A DNA stretch of 55,781 bases, taken from positions 1 through 55,781 of the forward strand of contig CAMGMU010000005.1 in the NCBI GenBank assembly GCA_946059305.1, read 5' to 3'. Source of the DNA: an uncultured Bacteroidales bacterium. GTDB taxonomy: Bacteria > Bacteroidota > Bacteroidia > Bacteroidales > Paludibacteraceae. Of the stretch, positions 14,467 through 20,984 are shown in pieces. The notes under the pieces are model-generated. The model was not told where the DNA came from and did no database searches. It was given only the letters and a program-made list of their open reading frames with translations. Positions within the stretch are counted from its first letter, which is position 1; the number at the start of each line of letters is the position of its first letter. Position numbers and translations under genes: made by a program.

Positions 14467-14811
14467 ATGGACAATACAACTAATCAACAATTCCGATTCA
14501 CAGCGGTAGTGCTGAAATCGGAGCAGGCAATGCCCGCAAGGGTGATGGTAAATCAAGAGCTGCAGAGCTGCGTGTTTTTCGTTCTGAGGGGCGGAACCGA
14601 TGAGCAGCGAGAGCAACTTCAAGCGCAAATCGAGAAGGCTGTAATTTGCAAACAGAACCTCTCGCGTGGACGCAGGCAAATGATTATTTGTCGCGCCAAC
14701 GATGCGCTCACCGAGGCAGCGAACATCGAGCAGTATCAACGCATACTGGCGAACGTGTTCGGAGTAAACAACCGTACCTGCGTACGCTTCATGAGGAGGA
14801 TGCCGCTATGA
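14467..14811 (+). CDS. Unknown 114-residue protein of a mobile module
   Basis: ATG 14467 to TGA 14811. A small soluble protein (MDNTTNQQFRFTAVVLKSEQ...) without recognised domain; the middle (TDEQREQLQAQIEKAV) is likely helical. The stop overlaps the ATG of the HTH gene (ATGA at 14808-14811), which means translational coupling with the excisionase-like protein. Base composition is more GC-rich than the upstream unknown gene and fits Bacteroidetes mobile elements. Function unknown; it belongs to a three-gene unit with the HTH and VirE_N genes. Confidence 0.65.
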   Translation: MDNTTNQQFRFTAVVLKSEQAMPARVMVNQELQSCVFFVLRGGTDEQREQLQAQIEKAVICKQNLSRGRRQMIICRANDALTEAANIEQYQRILANVFGVNNRTCVRFMRRMPL

Positions 14812-15035
14812 CACCGCTTGAAGAATGGCTCGACGGCATTGCCGTAGAAGACATGCTCAATGTGTCAACACGTACGTTGCAGAAATATCGTTCTTCGGGA
14901 AGGTTACCCTTCCTGAAGATCGGTAACAAAATCTTCTACAAACGCACGGACGTGGAGGCCTATTTGGAGATGCTCTACGAAGAGCAAAACGCCCACAAAC
15001 GCGCGTATAATAAGAAAGGAGATGCTTATGAATAA
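14808..15035 (+). CDS. Excisionase-type helix-turn-helix protein (MerR-like HTH_17)
   Basis: A 75-residue protein starting at ATG 14808, chosen because it couples with the upstream stop and gives a full HTH domain at the N-terminus; a longer frame upstream overlaps the previous gene. The domain reads AVEDMLNVSTRTLQKYRSSG then LPFLKIGNKIFYKRTDVEAY, the typical winged-helix DNA-binding fold of excisionase and mobilisation-control proteins in Bacteroidetes elements. A basic tail (AHKRAYNKKG) follows. It probably controls or assists the mobile module with VirE_N. Confidence 0.8.
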   Translation: MTPLEEWLDGIAVEDMLNVSTRTLQKYRSSGRLPFLKIGNKIFYKRTDVEAYLEMLYEEQNAHKRAYNKKGDAYE

Positions 15036-15735
15036 AACATCCATGGATTTGGCCAAGCAAATGCAAACGGTGATAGAAACCACTCAGCGCAAACGTTTGC
15101 AAGGAAGTCTTTTCAGTTTCTATCGCAAGCCCGCCACCCGCGTGCTGTATTACAAAGAGGCCTCGCTCTTAGATGTGTATCATTGTCTGACCGACCCAAG
15201 GGTTGCCGGCCGCGAAACGGCTACCTTGCGCAGTCTGACGGACAAGAACCAACGGGCGGAGTTCAAGCGCAATAACTTCCCTTACTGCACCTTCTCGGGG
15301 CAGTTTGGGGAGACGCGCAAAAACGATGCCCTACAGCAGCATTCGAGTTTGATTTGCCTGGATTTCGACCATCTGAGCGACATCGATGCCGTAAAACGAA
15401 CACTCCTCGCTGACACCGAACTCACCACCCTGTTGCTCTTTGTATCGCCCTCCGGAAACGGGCTGAAATGGGTAGTGCAGATTGACTTGGAACAGGCCGA
15501 CCACCTCGTTTGGTTTGAGGCCATCAAGAACTACCTCAGCACCACCTATCAGCTCGAAGTTGATCCGGCCTGTAAGAACGTAGCAAGAGCCTGCTTCATC
15601 CCTTACGACCCCGAAGCGTACATCGCACCGGACTTGCTACCCGAGTTGCAACCGATACGGCAGGCGAACCCAACGCTCGATGAACTGATGCATATTGTAA
15701 AACCGATAAACATTAACGTTGAATATGAGAAATAA
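15028..15735 (+). CDS. VirE_N/BT4734-like protein, N-terminal domain only
   Basis: About 235 residues. I prefer the start at ATG 15028 because GGAG lies 8 bases upstream; ATG 15022 in the same frame is possible. The protein shows the BT4734/VirE N-terminal domain: CTFSGQFGETRKNDALQQHS, LICLDFDHLSD and LLFVSPSGNGLKWVVQID, a primase-like fold with acidic DFD and SGNGLK motifs. In Bacteroidetes mobile elements this domain is usually followed by, or fused to, a D5-like helicase. No such gene follows here; the palindromic array begins directly after the stop, so the module looks truncated. Overlaps the HTH gene end by 8 bases. Confidence 0.75.
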   Translation: MNKTSMDLAKQMQTVIETTQRKRLQGSLFSFYRKPATRVLYYKEASLLDVYHCLTDPRVAGRETATLRSLTDKNQRAEFKRNNFPYCTFSGQFGETRKNDALQQHSSLICLDFDHLSDIDAVKRTLLADTELTTLLLFVSPSGNGLKWVVQIDLEQADHLVWFEAIKNYLSTTYQLEVDPACKNVARACFIPYDPEAYIAPDLLPELQPIRQANPTLDELMHIVKPININVEYEK

Positions 15736-15749
15736 AGATTTTTGTAGCA

Positions 15750-16625
15750 AATGGGCCGGAAGGGCCGGAGGCCGTTCCAGTAGCGCTGCGCGCGTTCCAG
15801 GTAGTTCCAATGGCCCTGCGGGCGTTCCAGATGGTTCCAAGGGCCCTGCGGGCGTTCCAGAGGCCGAAGGCCGTTCCAATTGCCCTGCGGGCGGTCCAGA
15901 GGACAATAGGACGGAGATACTATCTCCTGCCAACGAACAATACAAGGGCCGCGAAGCGGCGGGCTATAGCCCTTCGGACGGGCCAAGCGCCAAGGCGCGT
16001 TCCAGGTAGAGCCAAAGGCTCTGTTCCAGAGGCCCAGAGGGCCGTTCTAGGAGCCCGATGGGCTGTTCAAGAGGCGCCTCGCGCGTTCCAATAGGCCGGA
16101 GGGGATGCAGAGTAGAAAAAAGAAAATCCCACCGCGGAAGCGGTGGGATTAATTATAGGACGGAGATAATATAGGGAGCTATCCCGTGCTGCCAATGAGC
16201 AATACAAGGGCCGCAAGAGCCTTGCGGGCGGTTCCAGTAGCCCTGCGGGCGTTCCATTAGCCAAAGGCCGGTCCAAGAGGGGAATAGGACGGAGATAATA
16301 TCTCTTGCCAACGAACAATACAAGGGCCGCAAACGGCCGTTCCAGTAGCCCTGCGGGCGTTCCAGGGCCAGAGGGCGTTCCGGAGGATAATAGGACGGAG
16401 ATAATATCTCCTGCCAATGAACAATACAAGGACCGCAAGAGCCCAGAGGGCGTTCCAAGGCCAAAGGCAGTTCCATTAGCGCTTCGCGCGTTCCAGATGG
16501 TTCCAGAGGGCCGGAGGCAGTTCCAGATGCGCTATGGCGCGTTCCAAGGCCAAAGGCTGTTCCAGGTAGAGCCAAAGGCTCTGTTCCAAGAGGCCGGAGG
16601 CGGTCAGGGGCGCTAAGGGCGGTTC
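15750..16625. repeat. Array of mini-palindrome + GTTCCA units with longer interspersed units
   Basis: About 875 bases without a gene. The dominant unit is about 20 bases: a variable 9-13-base mini-palindrome (GCCCTGCGGGC, GCGCTGCGCGC, GCCGAAGGC, GGCCGGAGGCC, GCCAAAGGC, GCGCTTCGCGC, GAGCCAAAGGCTC) plus constant GTTCCA and 2-4 bases. GTTCCA starts at 15774, 15794, 15804, 15824, 15834, 15854, 15873, and at 16452, 16470, 16490, 16500, 16520, 16541, 16559, 16583; steps are mostly 20 or 10. A second unit (ATAGGACGGAGATAATATCT, then CTGCCAACGAACAATACAAG) occurs at about 15905, 16154, 16284 and 16391. The cores keep symmetry while the sequence changes, so pairing matters. Not a CRISPR array: no constant long repeat or uniform spacers. 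Confidence 0.85.
16111..16150 (-). terminator. Rho-independent terminator inside the array
   Basis: AATCCCACCGC (16125-16135), loop GGAA, GCGGTGGGATT (16140-16150): a perfect 11-bp stem. On the minus strand it is followed by TTCTTTTTTC. It would end leftward transcripts from the gene at 16630-18171, placing half of the array in that gene's 3' untranslated region. Confidence 0.75.
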
Positions 16626-16629
16626 GGGA

Positions 16630-18171
16630 TTAGCGGCGGGTGCTGCCACCGCTGCGGGAACCACCGCCGGACGACGAGCTACGAGAGCCACCACTATATG
16701 AGCCGGACGAAGAGCTGCGAGAGCCACCACTAAACGAGCCGGACGAAGAGCTGCGAGAGCCGCCACTATATGAGCCGGACGAGGAACTGCGAGACGTGCT
16801 GCCTCCCGAGTAGGAACTGGTACGAGCAGGAGCGGCCGAACGTTGTGTAGATGAGCTCGATGAACTGCGATAGCTGCTGCTAACCGAAGAGCTGCGAGTG
16901 GCGGCAGAAGACGAGCTACGAGTAGCGGCAGAAGAGGAGCTGCGAGTAGCGGCAGAAGAAGAGCTGCGAGTAGCGGCAGAAGAAGAGCTGCGAGTAGCAG
17001 TTGAAGTAGAGGAACTGCGGGTAGCGGCAGAAGAAGAGCTGCGATAGCTGCTGCTTACAGAGGAGCTATTAGTAGCAGCAGAGCTGCGGGAAACCGAAGG
17101 CACAGCGGTACGCGAGGTGCCATTGGCAACGGCCTGACGTGTAGCCGAAGACGCAACGTTGCCTCCTCGGGTAGCGGCAGCAGTGGAGGCAGCGGAACGA
17201 GCCGAAGAAGCTGCTACACGGGTGTTTTGGCTACCATAGGTTCGATCGACTTGCGAAGCGCGCGAAGAAGAAGCATTAGTAGCTGTTCGGTTAGACGAGG
17301 CGTCCGTTCTGGAAGAAGAGGCAGCCGTTCTGGGAGAAGCGGCGCTGGCAGCCCGTGACCCTTCCGTACGAGCCGCAGCAACAGCATTACGAGTAGGTTG
17401 CAGCTGACGCGCATTCGTTACACTACGGCCATTCACCCCGCGTACGTTGGCCGTACGGCTGCTGAAGCTCTGCTCCGGGTGACGCGTTGCATAGTCGCCT
17501 CGACGATTCCTGTTGTTGTGAGCCATCTGCGCATAATGCGGAGCCGGATGGGCCGGATGACGATAGGAGCAATAGTGGTGATGATAGTGGTAGTCATAGA
17601 TATGATGCCAGTAGTCATGCATAGCCCAGCAATAGAAGGGATGGTACCAATGCGGCCAATAATCCCAATACCAAAGGGAAGAATAGCAGTACCAATGGGG
17701 ATTATAGAAGAACCAGTCGTAAATAAACGGATTGACGTAATATACGGGTTCTACGATATAGTTTACACCATAGAGATACTCATCACCAATGATTTGCGTA
17801 GTGATCTCATTGGTCACTTCGTCTTTCTCCACATAGATAGAAGCTACGTCTTGGAAGATATCCTTAGCCAAAACAGCCTGAATGAGAATCAGGTGTTTTT
17901 GCCCTTCAGCAGTCTCTACGATGCGTAAGTAATCTACAATGCCATCGGCATTGAGGTCGAGGTTAGAGATACGAGAGTCTTCAGAGTTCAGCGCCTGCTC
18001 AAACTCCTCGAGGTTCTTAGACTGGCCGAACAGCGTAGCAACGGCTTTCAAATCGAGGTTGGCCGAGATGTCGGCGTTGTTAGCTGTAACGGTAATGGTC
18101 TCATCCGCGCGAGCGGACCATCCGAGCGCCAATAAAAGGCTCATGAGGATGAGTGAAAAACGGGTTTTCAT
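16630..18171 (-). CDS. Secreted protein with Ser/Arg/Thr low-complexity tail
   Basis: A 513-residue protein with signal peptide (MKTRFSLILMSLLLALGWSARA). The mature N-terminal domain (about 25-135) has LNADGIVDYLRIVE, an EF-hand-like DxNxDGxxDY loop, and a repeat-free beta-rich region. Then comes a Tyr/Trp/His-rich stretch (about 140-215). From about 225 to the end the protein is Ser, Arg, Ala and Thr only, with tandem AATRSSSS units (at least five) and SGSYSGGSRSS units (about four). The DNA of the repeats is internally tandem and prone to length change. Likely periplasmic or surface exposed; no enzyme domain recognised. Its transcript runs into the palindrome array and terminator. Confidence 0.8.
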   Translation of the reverse strand: MKTRFSLILMSLLLALGWSARADETITVTANNADISANLDLKAVATLFGQSKNLEEFEQALNSEDSRISNLDLNADGIVDYLRIVETAEGQKHLILIQAVLAKDIFQDVASIYVEKDEVTNEITTQIIGDEYLYGVNYIVEPVYYVNPFIYDWFFYNPHWYCYSSLWYWDYWPHWYHPFYCWAMHDYWHHIYDYHYHHHYCSYRHPAHPAPHYAQMAHNNRNRRGDYATRHPEQSFSSRTANVRGVNGRSVTNARQLQPTRNAVAAARTEGSRAASAASPRTAASSSRTDASSNRTATNASSSRASQVDRTYGSQNTRVAASSARSAASTAAATRGGNVASSATRQAVANGTSRTAVPSVSRSSAATNSSSVSSSYRSSSSAATRSSSTSTATRSSSSAATRSSSSAATRSSSSAATRSSSSAATRSSSVSSSYRSSSSSSTQRSAAPARTSSYSGGSTSRSSSSGSYSGGSRSSSSGSFSGGSRSSSSGSYSGGSRSSSSGGGSRSGGSTRR

Positions 18172-18215
18172 AATCGTTACTTTTTATGGTTAAACATTCT
18201 TGATTTAACATTCAG

Positions 18216-18266
18216 ATGGATTCTAAAAATTCCCACTTAAGAAAAACTATTCATTATTGTGGGTAA
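18216..18266. repeat. Dispersed GGTGGGTTC repeat, partial copy A
   Basis: Core of the 75-84-base repeat described for copy D: TTCTAAAAATTCCCACTTAAG through GTGGGTAA. The outer right arm GAACCCACC is missing. Lies between the lptF stop and the Ser/Arg-repeat gene. Confidence 0.75.
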
Positions 18267-18313
18267 CAAAAATGCATTATTTGTCATCTTTTGGTTTCTT
18301 TTCGGCCCAAATC

Positions 18314-18361
18314 GTAAGTAAAATCAGTCACGTAGCTCGCTACGCTCCCTCTTTTACTTCC
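18314..18361. terminator. Hairpin after the LptF/G gene
   Basis: AAGTAAAA (18316-18323) pairs with TTTTACTT (18352-18359) and the inner CGTAGC-TC-GCTACG (18331-18344) is a perfect short hairpin. It lies 38 bases past the permease stop codon, where a terminator is expected. Confidence 0.5.
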
Positions 18362-18398
18362 AATTTTTCCTCGAAAATAAATCCAAAACCTAACAAAG

Positions 18399-20015
18399 CT
18401 AATTTTTAGAAACCATCTTTACAATTTTCATGCCAAACGTGTTGCAAGCTTTCGTTATTGGGCTCATGACAGACACCATCTTCGCCCATATCGGTCTCCA
18501 CCAGCGCATGATAGGTTCGGTCAACGGCCGCATTCGATGGCGGATTTTATTGAAGACGGGCGTAAGTTTTCGTCGCGCGTTTTCATATATCTTGACCCAT
18601 GCTTCGGGATTGAAAAGTGCGGAATCATGTGTAGCTTTATAGGTGAGGAAGACGCCAATGGGCAGGAGCACAAAGCTGGAGAGCCACATGCCGGCCCAGG
18701 AAGGCCAGAGCGCCTCACGCGCCATCTTATAGCCGGTGTTGTCTATGATATAATAGATGATGAACATGACCACGCTGATTACCACGGGTGCTCCCATACC
18801 TCCCTTACGGATGATTGCTCCCAAAGGTGCTCCAATGAAGAAGAAGATGAAGCATGCAAAGGCGAGTGTGAACTTGCGATAGAGCTCCACTTCGTGCTTT
18901 CTCACGTATCGCTTAAACTCATCGAGCAAGATAGCGTTGTATTCAAACTGGTCGGACTGTGCCTTGGCTTTATCGAGCGCAGCCTGCATAGCTGCCACTT
19001 TCTGATAGGGCTCGAATCGCTCGTACAGGTCTTTGATTTGGTGGGTCTGCACCTGCTCTGCTTCTACAGGAGGCAACTGACGTCCTGCTTGGCGCTCACG
19101 ACCGAAGTATTTGGAGTCAATCATATCCGAGCTCTGCTGGCGACTGCGCTGGTGAGCAAGCACCTGAACGGAGTCGATGGACTCGATGAGTTGGCCTACG
19201 TTTTTTGCCACATGTTGGTCTTGCAAGACCGACTCATCATATCGCTCAAACTCGGTAGAGAAATCGATCATGATACTCTTCATGGAGAACGATTCCCGGC
19301 GGTAAGGGATACGCTGTTTGGTATCGGTAGCTTTCTGCTGTTGCTGGTCGATATTCTCAAACGACTCCCCGTTGAACAACTTGAGTATCAAGTACTTCTT
19401 ATCAGCCGTAAAATAGATCATACCGGAATCGGCCACCATCACCTTCGCATCTTTAAAGCCCTCGGAATAATCATAAATCATCATATCGTAGAGCATGCCG
19501 GTCTTGTGGTTTTTATGCTCCACATAGAAATTATACCCGCTGATGCCATCATAAAACTCGCCTTCTGGGATGTCCATCTCTGGCGATTTCTGCCTGAGAG
19601 AGAAAATGAGCGCCCAGAGTTTGGTTTGAGAAACGGGCAAGACGTTGTTAGAGAAGAAGAAAGCGCCTACACAGATGAGGGAGACAGCCACGATGAGGGA
19701 TCGCATGATGCGGAAGAGCGAGATGCCAGCCGACTTCATGGCCGTCAGTTCAAACCGTTCGCCCATGTTTCCGAAGGTCATCAGCGAAGCCAGCAGTATG
19801 GCAAGCGGAAGAGCCAAAGGCACCACCGTACAGAACGCATAAACGAAGAATTCCGCCATAACCGACATCTCAATACCCTTCCCTACGAGGTCCTTCACGT
19901 GCATCCACATAAACTGCATAAGCAGGATAAGTGCGCAAATGAAGAACGTCATCAAGAAAAGCCCAAGAAAAGTCTTGAGCATATAGAGGTCGAGTTTTTT
20001 CAGACGAAAATTCAT
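18399..20015 (-). CDS. lptG: LptF/LptG family permease (YjgP/YjgQ)
   Basis: A 538-residue inner-membrane protein of the LPS-export ABC transporter. Three or four membrane helices lie near the N-terminus (about 15-125) and three near the C-terminus (about 375-465), with a periplasmic beta-jellyroll between, which is the LptF/G layout. Family sequences visible: PLALPLAILLASLMTFGNMG and FELTAMKSAGISLFRIMR near the N-terminus (coupling helix), and FFIGAPLGAIIRKGG at the C-terminal helices. The jellyroll is longer than usual with a Gln-rich insertion (about 270-350). The tail after 470 is basic. The partner ATPase LptB is not in the window. LptF versus LptG cannot be settled from sequence. Confidence 0.88.
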   Translation of the reverse strand: MNFRLKKLDLYMLKTFLGLFLMTFFICALILLMQFMWMHVKDLVGKGIEMSVMAEFFVYAFCTVVPLALPLAILLASLMTFGNMGERFELTAMKSAGISLFRIMRSLIVAVSLICVGAFFFSNNVLPVSQTKLWALIFSLRQKSPEMDIPEGEFYDGISGYNFYVEHKNHKTGMLYDMMIYDYSEGFKDAKVMVADSGMIYFTADKKYLILKLFNGESFENIDQQQQKATDTKQRIPYRRESFSMKSIMIDFSTEFERYDESVLQDQHVAKNVGQLIESIDSVQVLAHQRSRQQSSDMIDSKYFGRERQAGRQLPPVEAEQVQTHQIKDLYERFEPYQKVAAMQAALDKAKAQSDQFEYNAILLDEFKRYVRKHEVELYRKFTLAFACFIFFFIGAPLGAIIRKGGMGAPVVISVVMFIIYYIIDNTGYKMAREALWPSWAGMWLSSFVLLPIGVFLTYKATHDSALFNPEAWVKIYENARRKLTPVFNKIRHRMRPLTEPIMRWWRPIWAKMVSVMSPITKACNTFGMKIVKMVSKN

Positions 20016-20037
20016 TTCTTGAGCAGGTTCTTACATG

Positions 20038-20114
20038 AGGTGGGTTCAAAAAAATTCCCACTTAAGAAAAACTATTCATTATTGTGGGTAAACAGCTAAT
20101 TTGCGAACCCACCT
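20038..20114. repeat. Dispersed GGTGGGTTC repeat, copy B
   Basis: Outer arms AGGTGGGTTC and GAACCCACCT, inner arms TTCCCAC and GTGGGTAA. Lies directly upstream of the permease gene; an extra GTGGGTTCG follows at about 20119. Confidence 0.85.
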
Positions 20115-20151
20115 CGAAGTGGGTTCGCTGGCAGGAATCAGGCCTTCGCGT

Positions 20152-20634
20152 TTAGCCATTCAGCGATTCAGGGATAAACGTAAGTGGCAGTAAATCAGCC
20201 GCAGAGCGGAAGACAAAGGTCTGCTCAGCCCCATATAAAATCACTTGCATGGGTGTGCGAGCAATATGCTCAAACTCCGTCATGACCTGTCGGCAAGCAC
20301 CACAAGGCGAACCGGGTTGCTCCGTAAAATGGCCATCGGTAAAACAGCAGATGGCGATGGCGGTAACGGCTAATTCGGGATGTTGCGAATGCGCATAAAA
20401 GAGCGTTGTTCGTTCCGCACAAAGGCCGGAAGGATAGGCGCAATTCTCTTGATTGGTACCGCACATGATGGTACCGTCAGCAAGGCGGATGGCAGCACTT
20501 ACCGCGAAACGCGAATAGGGGCTGTAAGAATGCGACACATTCGCTTTGGCGGCTTCTACCAATTCGCGAATTTCGGCTGGCAGTTCCTGTTCTTTATAAG
20601 CCGCAACCTGAGTCTGAAGGGTGAACGTTTTCAA
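20152..20634 (-). CDS. cdd: Cytidine deaminase
   Basis: Deaminates cytidine and deoxycytidine to uridine forms in pyrimidine salvage. Zinc-site motifs are present: SGLCAERT (Cys and catalytic Glu) and PCGACRQ (two Cys); SYSPYSRFAVSAA is the substrate-side signature. The open frame extends up to 20985, but the promoter at 20778-20805 cuts that off. I choose TTG 20634 (LKTFTLQTQ...) because it gives 160 residues, the usual length for Bacteroidetes; ATG 20709 (MDKDRRKN...) is the alternative and would add 25 residues. The leader contains a hairpin TCTGCC-TCCGTA-GGCAGA around 20724. Confidence 0.9.
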   Translation of the reverse strand: MKTFTLQTQVAAYKEQELPAEIRELVEAAKANVSHSYSPYSRFAVSAAIRLADGTIMCGTNQENCAYPSGLCAERTTLFYAHSQHPELAVTAIAICCFTDGHFTEQPGSPCGACRQVMTEFEHIARTPMQVILYGAEQTFVFRSAADLLPLTFIPESLNG

Positions 20635-20777
20635 TTGGCAACATGTTTTAGATGGGGCATAAGCCCCAGGATTAATGACGAAAAAGTTCTTTCTGCGATC
20701 TTTGTCCATGCCTCTTCGGCCTGCATCTGCCTCCGTAGGCAGATTGGCTTGCATCCATACGGACAAAAAACCGGTCT

Positions 20778-20809
20778 GCAAAGATACTAAAAATTTTTGA
20801 ATATACCTA
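20778..20809 (-). promoter_or_regulatory. Promoter of cdd
   Basis: TATCTTTGC on the minus strand (20786-20778); the -33 element is weak. The leader to the TTG start is about 140 bases. Confidence 0.6.
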
Positions 20810-20867
20810 ATAATAATGCGTGTGTGCGCGAAAAAAGTCGTTTTTTTACTGCTTTTCTTGGATTTTT

Positions 20868-20900
20868 CTTGCACAAAACGGAAAATTTTGTTAATTTTGC
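20868..20900 (+). promoter_or_regulatory. Promoter of the amidase-like gene
   Basis: CTTG (20868-20871), 20-base spacer, TAATTTTGC (20892-20900), 84 bases before ATG 20985. Divergent from the cdd promoter. Confidence 0.65.
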
Positions 20901-20984
20901 GACCGATTTGTATCTTCTCTGAAGAATTCACAATCGTAATAGCATTCCAAACAAACACCTCCTCATTCATAAAACGACAACACA

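Noticed and set aside
15719..16616. Several open frames of 90-140 codons on both strands in the palindrome array
   Set aside because: They exist only because GC-rich repeats lack stop codons; the 20-base unit shifts frame at every copy, and no protein pattern is kept.
16630..18171. Collagen- or silk-like structural protein
   Set aside because: The tail is Ser/Arg/Thr low complexity and not Gly-X-Y; only a repeat-rich secreted protein can be claimed.
18537..20099. 520-codon plus-strand open frame opposite the LptF/G gene
   Set aside because: Exact antisense of a well-supported membrane protein; the product is His/Glu-rich without family similarity, typical for a shadow frame.
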